Shown in pieces: positions 38,250-46,244 of a DNA stretch of 64,000 bases; positions within the stretch are counted from its first letter, which is position 1, and every line of letters begins with the position of its first letter. This stretch comes from Jiella sonneratiae. GTDB lineage: Bacteria > Pseudomonadota > Alphaproteobacteria > Rhizobiales > Rhizobiaceae. The position numbers and the translations under genes were made by a program. The notes under the pieces were generated by a model, which saw only the letters and a program-made list of their open reading frames with translations, made no database searches and had not been told where the DNA came from. The DNA lies in NCBI RefSeq assembly GCF_017353515.1, contig NZ_JAFMPY010000026.1, forward strand, positions 1 to 64,000, in the 5' to 3' direction.

Positions 38250-39610
38250 GAGGCCGCTCCCCCGCCGGCATGGCCGGCATGGCCGGCGCCCTTCTGTCTC
38301 GGCGTGTCGCCGCCGCCTTTCGCCTTGTCGCCGGCGACGACGACGCGCATGCCGCGAGCGAGGTTGAGCTGGCCTTCGGTGACGACCTTCTCCCCCGGCT
38401 TCAGCCCGTCGGAGATGCCCGCGACGTCGCCCGCCCGCAGCGCCACGGTGACCTTGCGGACGTCGACGGTGCCATCCTCGCCGACGACGTAGACGATCGA
38501 GCCTTCGTCGCGCGGCTCGACCGCCACCCCGGGTACGAGAACCAGGCCGTCGCGAGAGCCGAAATGCACCCGCACCGTCAGGAACTGGCCGGGCAGCAGC
38601 GCCTCGTCGTCGTTGGGAAAGGTCGCGCGGAGCTTGAAGCTCGCCGAGACCTGGTCGACGGCATTGTCGAGGAAGGTCACCTTGCCCGTCGGGTCGGCAT
38701 CGGCGCTGGCGACGAGGGCGCCCTCGCCCGCCGGGCGCGCGGCGACGTTGGCGGCGACCCGGGCCCCGGCGGAATCGGCGACGCCCGCGGTCGGCGTGAC
38801 GTCGGCGAAGAGATCGCCCCTGGCGAAGGTCTGCCGCGCCGCGGCAAGCGTCGCTTCCGGCAGCGTGAACTGGGCGTAGACCGGCCGGAGCTGATTGAGC
38901 GTCACGATCGCCGTTCCCGGCTGCACGAGGGCGCCGACCGAGACCTGCAGGGCACCGAGCCGGCCGTCGAAGGGCGCCGTGATGCGGGTGTTGGAGAGGG
39001 TGACCTCGTCGGCGGCGATGGCCGCCTCGTCGACGCCGATCGTCGCCTCGGCCTGGCGCACGGCGGCGAGCGCGTCGTCGCCCTGCTGCTTGGTGTCGGC
39101 GCCGGACTTGACCAGCCGCTGGATCCGGTCGGACGAGGCCCGGGCGTTCTGAAGCGTCGCCTGGTCGCGCTCCCAGGCGGCACGATCCTTGGCGACGACC
39201 GCCTGCGCGGCGCGATCGTCGAGCCGGACGAGGAGGTCGCCCTTCTTCACCCGGGCGCCGTCCGCCACGGCGATCTCCGCGACGATGCCGATGACCTGGC
39301 TGTTCAGCGTCGCCGAGGCGACCGGCACGATGCTGCCGATGGTGTCGAAGGTGATCGGCAGGCTGCCGGCGGTCGCCGCCGCGACGCTCACCGCGGGGGG
39401 CGGGCGATCGTGGCGGCCGTGCGAGCCCGCAGACGCGCGGGCGCCTGCTGCGTCGCCGCGGCCGGCGTCGCCGCCGCCCTTTGACGCTGTGCTTTGCGGC
39501 TCGCCCAAAAGGCTCGCGACGAATGGAAGAGACGCCAGGTCGAGGCGGTCCCGCTCAACGAACAGGACTGCCGCCACGACACAGACGAGCAAGACGAACA
39601 ACCGCATCAT
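38246..39610 (-). CDS. Efflux RND transporter periplasmic adaptor subunit
   Basis: A 454-residue membrane-fusion protein of the HlyD/AcrA type. It has an N-terminal hydrophobic anchor (LFVLLVCVVAAVLFV). The lipoyl/barrel-sandwich blocks are ATLNSQVIGIVAEIAVADG and VKKGDLLVRLDD, and later ITAPFDGRLGALQVSVGALV. A helical hairpin of about 80 residues lies between them. The C-terminus is rich in Gly, Ala and His (GAGHAGHAGGG), which is unusual. It pairs with the permease through a four-base overlap. Confidence 0.93.
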   Translation of the reverse strand: MMRLFVLLVCVVAAVLFVERDRLDLASLPFVASLLGEPQSTASKGGGDAGRGDAAGARASAGSHGRHDRPPPAVSVAAATAGSLPITFDTIGSIVPVASATLNSQVIGIVAEIAVADGARVKKGDLLVRLDDRAAQAVVAKDRAAWERDQATLQNARASSDRIQRLVKSGADTKQQGDDALAAVRQAEATIGVDEAAIAADEVTLSNTRITAPFDGRLGALQVSVGALVQPGTAIVTLNQLRPVYAQFTLPEATLAAARQTFARGDLFADVTPTAGVADSAGARVAANVAARPAGEGALVASADADPTGKVTFLDNAVDQVSASFKLRATFPNDDEALLPGQFLTVRVHFGSRDGLVLVPGVAVEPRDEGSIVYVVGEDGTVDVRKVTVALRAGDVAGISDGLKPGEKVVTEGQLNLARGMRVVVAGDKAKGGGDTPRQKGAGHAGHAGGGAAS

Positions 39611-39792
39611 CGCCGCCCTCGATCCGCGAAGACGCAGGAGACCTGCCTCGCGGGACGCAAGCTAGTTCATTCTCAGGCGGTTGTGCGCGCTGTTACGATT
39701 TTTAATATTCCGGCCAACGGCGGCAGCGGCGCTCCCTGCCGCCGCCGCCGCCGGCCGGCATTCGCCAGCCGGTGTTCGTCAGGTTTCGCTCG

Positions 39793-42072
39793 TCAGCCGT
39801 AGCTCGACACGGCCGATCCGGCGAGCGCCGCGGTATTGAGGAGGCCGCGGACGGTGACGCCGGGCGTCACGATGTGGGCGCGGTTGCCCATGCCCATCAG
39901 GATCGGCCCGACCTCGAGGCCGCCGGCGACCGACTTCAGGATGTTGCGCACGGCGCCCGCCGCGTCGGAATTGGCATAGACGAGAACGTTGGCCCGCCCC
40001 TCCAGCCGTCCGCCGGGATACAGCCGGTCGCGCAGATCGGCGTCGAGGGCGGTGTCCGTGGTCATCTCGCCCTCATAGGGAAAGTCGAGCGCCTTGGCGT
40101 CGAGGATCTTCAAGGCGCCGCGCATCACCCGGCCGGACTCGTTGTCGAGATTGCCGAACTGCGAACTGGAGCAGAGAGCGATCTTCGGCTCGACGCCGAA
40201 GCGCCGGACGTGGCGGGCCGCGGCGATCACCGTCTCGGCGACCTGGGTGGAATCCGGCGTCATGTGCACATGGGTGTCGGCGATGAACAGCGGTCCCTTG
40301 TCGAGGATGATCAGCGACAGCGCCGCGACGGGATGCAGGTCGCCGGCCGCGAGGATCTGGCTGACATAGTTCAGATGCCAGCGATATTCGCCGAAGGTGC
40401 CGCAGATCATGCTGTCTGCCTCGCCGCGTTGCACCATGACGGCGGCGATCGCGGTGGTGTTGGTGCGCATCACCGCGCGGGCGAGATCGGGGGAGACGCC
40501 GCGCCGGCGCATCAGCTCGTAATACGTCCCCCAATAGTCGCGATAGCGCGGGTCGTCCTCGGGATTGACGATCTCGAAATCCGTGCCGGCCTTGATCTTC
40601 AGTCCTTCCCGCTCGAGCCGGGCGTTGACGACGTCCGGCCGCCCGATGAGGATCGGCCGGTCCTGGGTCTCCTCGACCATCGCCTGGGCGGTCCGCAGCA
40701 CGCGGTCGTCCTCGCCCTCGGCGAAGACGATCCGCCGGGTGGAGGCCCGCGCCGCGTCGAACACCCGGCGCATCACCGAATAGGACCGGTAGACCTGGCC
40801 GTTCAGCCGCGCCGTATAGGCGTCGAGGTCGATCGGCCGGGTGGCGACGCCGGACTGCATCGCCGCCTTGGCGACGGCATGGGCGATCGTCGGCAAGAGC
40901 CGCGGATCGAACGGCTTCGGGATCAGATAGTCCGGCCCGAACGTCAGCCGCTCGCCGCGATAGGCGTGCCCGACCTCCGCCGAGGCGGTCTCGCGGGCGA
41001 GCCCGGCGATCGCCTCGACGCAGGCGAGCTTCATCTCGTCGTTGATCTCCGTCGCCCCGACGTCGAGCGCGCCGCGGAAGATGAAGGGGAAGCAGAGGAC
41101 GTTGTTGACCTGGTTGGGATAGTCGGAGCGGCCGGTGGCGATCAGCGCGCCGGGCGAGGCCGCGCGCGCCTCCTCCGGCATGATCTCGGGGGTCGGATTG
41201 GCGAGCGCGAAGATGATCGGCCGCTCGGCCATTCTCGCCACCATCTCCCTGGTCAAGAGCCCGGGGCCGGAAACGCCGAGGAAAAGGTCGGCCCCCTCCA
41301 TCGCGTCGAGGGTCGTCCGCATCTCGGTGTCGCGGGCAAATTCGGCCTTTTCCGCCGACAGGTCGTTGCGCCGCTTGTGCACCACGCCCTTGGAATCGAG
41401 CATGGTGATGTTGTCCTTCCGCGCGCCCATGACGAGCAGCATCTTCAGGCAGGCGATGCCCGCAGCGCCCGCCCCGAGCGCGACGATCCGGATGTCCTCG
41501 ATGTTCTTGCCGGCGACCTTCAGCGCGTTGAGCGCCGCGGCCGAGGCGACGATGGCGGTGCCATGCTGGTCGTCGTGGAAGACCGGGATGTTCATCCTCT
41601 CGCGGCAGAGCCGCTCGACCAGGAAGCAGTCCGGCGCCTTGATGTCTTCGAGGTTCACCGCGCCGAAGGTCGGCTCGAGGCTCGCGACGATCTCGGCGAG
41701 GCGTTCGGGATCGGTCTCGTTCACCTCGATGTCGAAGCAGTCGACGCCGGCGAACTTCTTGAAGAGCACCGCCTTGCCCTCCATCACCGGCTTGGAGGCC
41801 TGGGCGCCGATGTTGCCGAGGCCGAGGACGGCGGTGCCGTTGGAGACGACGGCGACGAGATTGCCCTTGGCGGTGTAGCGCGCCGCGTCGGCGGGGTTCC
41901 TCTCGATCTCCAGGCACGCCTCGGCGACGCCCGGCGAATAGGCGTTGGAAAGGTCCCGCCCCGTCGTCATCGGCTTGGTGGCGTGGATCTCGAGCTTACC
42001 GGGCCGCGGAAACTCGTGATAGTCGAGCGCCTCCTGGCGCTTCGACACGGGCGTCGTCTCGTCCTTGGACAT
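39793..42072 (-). CDS. maeB: NADP-dependent malic enzyme with phosphotransacetylase-like C-terminus
   Basis: A 759-residue MaeB-type malic enzyme that decarboxylates malate to pyruvate. The N-terminal catalytic part has MTTGRDLSNAYSPGVAEACL, then NGTAVLGLGNIGAQASKPVM, FHDDQHGTAIVASAAALNAL and the nucleotide motif VALGAGAAGIAC. From about residue 440 comes a phosphate acetyltransferase-like domain (RRIVFAEGEDDRVLRTAQ, IADTHVHMTPDSTQ), probably regulatory, as in Sinorhizobium. The start at ATG 42072 overlaps the gap stop by one base (TGATG), so the two genes are likely translationally coupled. Confidence 0.95.
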   Translation of the reverse strand: MSKDETTPVSKRQEALDYHEFPRPGKLEIHATKPMTTGRDLSNAYSPGVAEACLEIERNPADAARYTAKGNLVAVVSNGTAVLGLGNIGAQASKPVMEGKAVLFKKFAGVDCFDIEVNETDPERLAEIVASLEPTFGAVNLEDIKAPDCFLVERLCRERMNIPVFHDDQHGTAIVASAAALNALKVAGKNIEDIRIVALGAGAAGIACLKMLLVMGARKDNITMLDSKGVVHKRRNDLSAEKAEFARDTEMRTTLDAMEGADLFLGVSGPGLLTREMVARMAERPIIFALANPTPEIMPEEARAASPGALIATGRSDYPNQVNNVLCFPFIFRGALDVGATEINDEMKLACVEAIAGLARETASAEVGHAYRGERLTFGPDYLIPKPFDPRLLPTIAHAVAKAAMQSGVATRPIDLDAYTARLNGQVYRSYSVMRRVFDAARASTRRIVFAEGEDDRVLRTAQAMVEETQDRPILIGRPDVVNARLEREGLKIKAGTDFEIVNPEDDPRYRDYWGTYYELMRRRGVSPDLARAVMRTNTTAIAAVMVQRGEADSMICGTFGEYRWHLNYVSQILAAGDLHPVAALSLIILDKGPLFIADTHVHMTPDSTQVAETVIAAARHVRRFGVEPKIALCSSSQFGNLDNESGRVMRGALKILDAKALDFPYEGEMTTDTALDADLRDRLYPGGRLEGRANVLVYANSDAAGAVRNILKSVAGGLEVGPILMGMGNRAHIVTPGVTVRGLLNTAALAGSAVSSYG

Positions 42073-43088
42073 CAGGCGTCTCTCTTCCCCATATCTCGCT
42101 GGCCGATCATGCGTGCCATTTCCAGCATTCTGCATGAGAAGCCCCATTCGTTGTCGTACCAACCGAACACTCTGAGAAGCCCCCCGGCAAGCGATGTTTC
42201 GGCTCCGGCGACGACGATCGACTCCGGCCGGGCCCGAAGGTCCGACGAAACCAGCGGTCTGTCGGTCCAGCCGAAGACCGGCGAGGCGGCCGCTTTCGCC
42301 TTCAGCATCCGATTGACGGCGTCGACGCTCGCCGGCCGCCGCGTCGCGACGGTGAGGTCGATCGCCGAGACGGAGGCCGTCGGCACGCGGATCGCCCGCG
42401 CCTCGACGCGGCCCGCGAGCGCCGGCAGGACCTCGCCGATCAGCCGGCCGGCGCTGGTCGTCGTCGGCACCATGGAGAGCGCCGCCGCGCGGCTGCGCGC
42501 CGCGTCGCCGCGCGGCTTGTCGACGGTCGGCTGGCTGCCGGTGTAGCAGTGGACGGTGGTCATCTGGCCGGAAACGACGCCGAACGCCTCGTCGAGCGCC
42601 TTCAGGAGCGGCGCCAGCGCGTTGGTGGTGCAGGAGGCGTTGGAGACGATCCGCGCCTCGCCCAGACAATCCTCGTTGGCGCCGATCACGACGGTGACGT
42701 CGGCCGCCCGGGACGGACCGGAGACCAGCACCGATCCGGCCCCGGCCCGCAATCCGCGCTCCAGCGTGTCGCGATCGTCGTTGTGGCCGGTGCATTCGAG
42801 GACGACGTCGACGCCGGAAAGGTCGAGGGCCGAGAGGTCGCGGGCATTGGCGAAGGCGATCTCTCGCCCGTCGACGGAGAGGACGCCCGGCCGCGCCTCG
42901 ACCGTGCCGGGAAAGGGGCCGAAGACCGAATCATATTCGAACAGATAGGCGCAGGCGTCGAGCGGCTCGATGTCGTTGACCAGCAGGAGTTCGAGATCGT
43001 CCGGGGCGGTTGTGGCGAGAATGCGGGTGATGGTCCGGCCGATGCGGCCGAAACCGTTGATCGCCAGTCTGAGGGGTCGGGAGGTCAT
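42072..43088 (-). CDS. gap: Glyceraldehyde-3-phosphate dehydrogenase family protein
   Basis: A 338-residue type-I GAPDH. The NAD-binding AINGFGRIGRTITR starts the protein and the catalytic cysteine is in SNASCTTNALAP. Further blocks are TVHCYTGSQPTVD, RAIRVPTASVSAIDL and GWYDNEWGFSCRM. Differences from the canonical enzyme, including NALAP and a divergent loop region, suggest a secondary paralogue; erythrose-4-phosphate dehydrogenase is an alternative. Coupling to maeB by a one-base overlap is unusual and hints at a shared role in NAD(P)H or pyruvate supply. Confidence 0.85.
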   Translation of the reverse strand: MTSRPLRLAINGFGRIGRTITRILATTAPDDLELLLVNDIEPLDACAYLFEYDSVFGPFPGTVEARPGVLSVDGREIAFANARDLSALDLSGVDVVLECTGHNDDRDTLERGLRAGAGSVLVSGPSRAADVTVVIGANEDCLGEARIVSNASCTTNALAPLLKALDEAFGVVSGQMTTVHCYTGSQPTVDKPRGDAARSRAAALSMVPTTTSAGRLIGEVLPALAGRVEARAIRVPTASVSAIDLTVATRRPASVDAVNRMLKAKAAASPVFGWTDRPLVSSDLRARPESIVVAGAETSLAGGLLRVFGWYDNEWGFSCRMLEMARMIGQRDMGKRDA

Positions 43089-43136
43089 GATCGTCCGGAG
43101 GAAAAGGGGCGGCGATGCGCCGCGGCGCAGAAGGAC

Positions 43137-43214
43137 CTAGTGGATGGAATTCGACATTTGAGTCCCGATCGGGTGAGGCGTCGTATCAAATGTCAAATTC
43201 GAAAAATCCACTAG
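43137..43214. repeat. Large palindromic element P1
   Basis: CTAGTGGAT (43137-43145) pairs with ATCCACTAG (43206-43214), and the inner arms GAATTCGACATTTG and CAAATGTCAAATTC also pair. The result is an interrupted palindrome of about 78 bases. A related palindrome, P2, lies 15 bases downstream. Both sit between the gap start and the BrnTA genes. Confidence 0.85.
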
Positions 43215-43229
43215 GATCATATACTTGGG

Positions 43230-43304
43230 AAGTGGTCTTTCGATTCCGACATTTGCGTCGCGGTCCTTACAGGACGGTACCAAATGTCGGAATCGGACCA
43301 CTAG
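43230..43304. repeat. Large palindromic element P2
   Basis: The arm AGTGGTC...GATTCCGACATTTG (from 43231) pairs with CAAATGTCGGAATC...GACCACT (to 43302). It shares the core GACATTTG/CAAATGTC with P1 but differs in the outer arms and centre, so the two are diverged members of one family. The rest of the 43089-43588 gap shows no supported gene other than the BrnT promoter. Confidence 0.85.
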
Positions 43305-43544
43305 ACCGTTTCGCCGGGCGATGGAAAGGCCGGAAAACGTCCCGGAGACAGGTTAGTCCCGGCGGCCCGGAGGCCTGCGACGCGGCCTCGCTCCGTGGGG
43401 CCGCGACCGCGATCGCGACGGCCTGCATCGACGGCCGAAGACGCAGGCAGCATTTTCGGTCTGGCCTTCGGCCTGCTCGTTGCGTCAAGCTCCATTCAGC
43501 AATTCAGGGCGATCCGGGCGCCGGCATGCCCGCGAGCAAGCGGA

Positions 43545-43573
43545 TTGCACCGTGGACACATTTTGGGTACACT
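43545..43573 (+). promoter_or_regulatory. Promoter for brnTA
   Basis: TTGCAC (43545-43550) and TACACT (43568-43573) are separated by exactly 17 bases, ending 15 bases before the brnT start. Between and over the boxes lie GGACAC and GTACAC direct half-sites. BrnA is known to autoregulate its operon in Brucella, so this is a plausible binding site. Confidence 0.55.
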
Positions 43574-43588
43574 TGCCGAGGTTACCGC

Positions 43589-43876
43589 GTGGCGACGGAC
43601 GTGACGTTCGAGTGGGACGACGACAAGGCGCGGTCCAGCCTCGACAAGCATGGCGTGGACTTCATCGATGCGGCGCAGATTTTCTTCGGTCCTATCATGC
43701 AGGCCATCGACGACCGCGAAGATTACGGCGAGACACGGATCCGCGCTGTCGGCGCGCATGACGGGCAGGTCTACGTCGTCGTCTACACCATGAGGCGAAA
43801 CGCCGTCCGCTTGATTTCAGCATGGAAGGCAGGACGACATGACCGCAAAAGCTATTACGAGAGCGTCACTGCGTGA
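43589..43876 (+). CDS. brnT: BrnT-family toxin
   Basis: A 95-residue ribonuclease toxin of a type II system. It shows the family core FEWDDDKARSSLDKHGVDF, then IDDREDYGETRIRAVG, and the C-terminal RLISAWKAGRHDRKSYY, close to the classical RxISARxA..E..Y ending. I place the start at GTG 43589, with GAGG about 7 bases upstream; GTG 43601 is an alternative. The longer upstream frame is not coding. It overlaps brnA by 38 bases. Confidence 0.85.
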   Translation: MATDVTFEWDDDKARSSLDKHGVDFIDAAQIFFGPIMQAIDDREDYGETRIRAVGAHDGQVYVVVYTMRRNAVRLISAWKAGRHDRKSYYESVTA

Positions 43877-44102
43877 CCTTGCGGGTCGCAGGGGTGAAAC
43901 CCGGGCCGACGCCCCCGAGGGGCCCGAGCTCGGGCCGGAATTCTGGGCGAAGGCCGAACGCGTCGAGCCGCGCGGAAAAAAGTCGGTGCATCTGCGCGTC
44001 GATCAGGCGGTCTACGACTACTTCAAGGCCGAAGGGCCTGGTCACCTCACCCGCATGAACGCCGTCTTGCGGGCTTATGTCGACGCCAAAGGCCAGGGGT
44101 GA
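43839..44102 (+). CDS. brnA: BrnA-family antitoxin
   Basis: An 87-residue antitoxin that neutralises BrnT and binds DNA. It contains PELGPEFWAKAERVEPRGKK followed by SVHLRVDQAVYDYFKAEG and HLTRMNAVLRAYVDA, the ribbon-helix-helix type C-terminus of BrnA. The start at ATG 43839 has a GGCAGGA ribosome-binding site and lies within the 3' end of brnT. Confidence 0.85.
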   Translation: MTAKAITRASLRDLAGRRGETRADAPEGPELGPEFWAKAERVEPRGKKSVHLRVDQAVYDYFKAEGPGHLTRMNAVLRAYVDAKGQG

Positions 44103-44197
44103 GCGACCGGCGGAAGCGACGGCCGAAGCCGCCGATTTGCGCCCTTTTCCCTGCGCAGACGGCCCGTCGGCGATTTCCGAAAATGCATAAAGCACTG

Positions 44198-44203
44198 TAT
44201 AAT
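44198..44203 (+). promoter_or_regulatory. Candidate -10 box upstream of soxB
   Basis: A perfect TATAAT lies in a markedly AT-rich patch (about 44180-44320) about 150 bases before soxB. The -35 region (TTCCGA at 44175) is weak, which would fit an activator-dependent promoter. AraC-type GbdR-like control is typical for such clusters, but no regulator gene is present in the window. Confidence 0.35.
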
Positions 44204-44350
44204 TTGATGATTTACCGCAACCTGCCTCGTTTCGGCGCAGCGCGGAAAATTGTTCACCGATGTCGCTTTTGAAACGTTCCAGTTCGCTTTTGCGTTAGTC
44301 AAAAATGCCTTACTCTGCGCATTGTCCGCCATGGTCAGCGGGGGCAAGAG

Positions 44351-45604
44351 ATGCGCCGGTTTTCACTCCAGACCCTTCTGAAGGAAGCGGCTTCCGGCCA
44401 TCAGGGCTGGCAGCGCCAGTGGCGCGCGCCCGAGCCGAAGAAGGAGTACGACGTCGTCATCGTCGGCGGCGGCGGCCATGGCCTCGCGACGGCCTACTAT
44501 CTCGCGACCGTGCACGGCGTCACCAACGTCGCGGTCATCGAAAAGGGCTGGATCGGCGGCGGCAACACCGGCCGCAACACGACGATCGTCCGCTCGAACT
44601 ATCTCTTCGACGAATCCGCCGGGCTCTACGAGCATGCGATGAAGCTCTGGGAGGGCCTCTCCCAGGAGCTGAACTACAACGTCATGTTCTCCCAGCGCGG
44701 CGTCCTGATGCTCGCGCACAACCATCACGACGTCATCTCCTTCAAGCGCCACGTCTATGCCAACCGGCTGAACGGCATCGACAACGAGTGGCTGACGCCG
44801 GAAGAGTGCAAGGCCTTCTGCCCGCCGCTGTCGATCTCGCCGGATCTTCGCTACCCGGTGCTCGGCGGCGCGCTGCAGCGGCGCGGCGGCACCGCCCGCC
44901 ACGACGCGGTCGCCTGGGGCTATGCGCGCGGCGCAGATTCCCGCGGCGTCGACATCATCCAGAACTGCGAGGTGCTCGGCCTGAAGCGCCATCCCGACGG
45001 CTCGGTCGCCGGAGTCGAGACCAGCCGCGGCACGATCGGGGCGAAGCGCGTCGGCGTCGTCGCGGCGGGACATACCGGCGTCGTCATGGGCCGCTTCGGC
45101 CTCAGGATGCCGGTCGAGAGCGTGCCGTTGCAGGCGCTCGTGTCGGAGCCGGTGAAGCCGGTCTTTCCCTGCGTCGTCATGTCGAACGCCGTCCATGCCT
45201 ACATCTCGCAGTCGGACAAGGGCGAGCTCGTCATCGGCGCCGGCACCGACCAGTACGTCTCCTATTCGCAGCAGGGCGGCATCCAGATCATCAACCACAC
45301 GCTCGACGCGATCTGCGAGCTCTTCCCGCAGTTCGGCCGGATGCGCATGCTGCGCTCCTGGGGCGGCATCGTCGACGTGACGCCCGACCGCTCGCCGATC
45401 ATCGGCAAGACGCCGATCAAGGGCCTCTACGTCAATTGCGGCTGGGGCACCGGCGGCTTCAAGGCGACGCCGGGCTCCGGCCACGTCTTCGCCCATACGC
45501 TGGCGACCGGCGAGCCGCACAAGATCAATGCGCCCTTCAGCCTCGACCGGTTCCGCACCGGCCGGCTGATCGACGAGGCCGCCGCCGCGGCCGTGGCGCA
45601 TTGA
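44351..45604 (+). CDS. soxB: Sarcosine oxidase subunit beta
   Basis: Flavoprotein subunit (417 aa) of heterotetrameric sarcosine oxidase, which demethylates sarcosine to glycine with tetrahydrofolate as the one-carbon acceptor. It has [13 protein letters not shown], the FAD-binding [20 protein letters not shown], the [16 protein letters not shown] block and a C-terminal [14 protein letters not shown]. Family knowledge places covalent FMN on this subunit. It opens a cluster with soxD, soxA and soxG, but a 177-bp inverted repeat (A2) separates it from soxD. Confidence 0.95.
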   Translation: MRRFSLQTLLKEAASGHQGWQRQWRAPEPKKEYDVVIVGGGGHGLATAYYLATVHGVTNVAVIEKGWIGGGNTGRNTTIVRSNYLFDESAGLYEHAMKLWEGLSQELNYNVMFSQRGVLMLAHNHHDVISFKRHVYANRLNGIDNEWLTPEECKAFCPPLSISPDLRYPVLGGALQRRGGTARHDAVAWGYARGADSRGVDIIQNCEVLGLKRHPDGSVAGVETSRGTIGAKRVGVVAAGHTGVVMGRFGLRMPVESVPLQALVSEPVKPVFPCVVMSNAVHAYISQSDKGELVIGAGTDQYVSYSQQGGIQIINHTLDAICELFPQFGRMRMLRSWGGIVDVTPDRSPIIGKTPIKGLYVNCGWGTGGFKATPGSGHVFAHTLATGEPHKINAPFSLDRFRTGRLIDEAAAAAVAH

Positions 45605-45681
45605 GGGAGTGGGATGATGACTGCGCGCGCGGTTACCCTCCTCTGCCCTGCCGGGCTTTCGACGCCGCGTCCCGGCATCGT

Positions 45682-45858
45682 ACCCCCCTCTGTCCTACCG
45701 GACATCTCCCCCACAAGGGGGGAGATCGACCTCGCTCTGATACCGCGACCATCCGTCATCGCCAAGTTTGGCACAAACGTCGGCGTTGAGGCGCCATGCG
45801 CCAAAGCCTCCGTTCTCCCCCCTTGTGGGGGAGATGCCGGCAGGCAGAGGGGGGTGCC
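45682..45858. repeat. Family A inverted-module element, copy A2 (inside the sox operon)
   Basis: The left module (TACCCCCCTCTGTCC...CATCTCCCCCACAAGG) and its inverse on the right (CCCCCTTGTGGGGGAGATGCCGG...GAGGGGGG) flank a spacer of about 85 bases. The element lies between soxB and soxD, so a sox mRNA would carry a long stable stem here. A partial GCCCTGCCGGGC half-module occurs just before it at about 45648. Confidence 0.85.
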
Positions 45859-45930
45859 TCGGCTCAACCTTCTCCGAGTGAACCGAAACCACCCCCACCC
45901 GACCGCACTCCCCATCGCGAGGGCACCGTC

Positions 45931-46233
45931 ATGCTCCTGATCGACTGCCCCTATTGCGGCAAGCGCCCCGAGGTGGAGTTCCATTGCGGCGGCGAGGCCC
46001 ACATCGCCCGGCCCGAGACGCCGGCGGCGGTGGAAGACGCCGACTGGGGCTCGTTCCTCTACTACCGCACGAACCCCAAAGGCCTCCACGCCGAGCGCTG
46101 GCTGCACGGCCATGGCTGCGGGCGCTGGTTCAACGCGCTGCGCGACACGGTCAGCGACGCCTTCGTCGCGACCTACGAAATGGGCAGGCCGCGGCCAGAC
46201 CGCGACGCCGCCTCGCAACCCTCGAACGCCTGA
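45931..46233 (+). CDS. soxD: Sarcosine oxidase subunit delta
   Basis: The small zinc subunit (100 aa) of sarcosine oxidase. It has the cysteine/histidine pattern CPYCGKRPEVEFHCGGEAH, then WGSFLYYRTNPKG and HGHGCGRWFNALRDTVS. The start at 45931 has GCGAGGG about eight bases upstream. It follows the A2 element and precedes soxA by 11 bases. Confidence 0.93.
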   Translation: MLLIDCPYCGKRPEVEFHCGGEAHIARPETPAAVEDADWGSFLYYRTNPKGLHAERWLHGHGCGRWFNALRDTVSDAFVATYEMGRPRPDRDAASQPSNA

Positions 46234-46244
46234 CCGGGGCCCCC

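Noticed and set aside
43115-43588. Upstream extension of brnT
   Set aside because: It runs through the palindromes and the promoter and contains no BrnT sequence; GTG 43589 has a ribosome-binding site.
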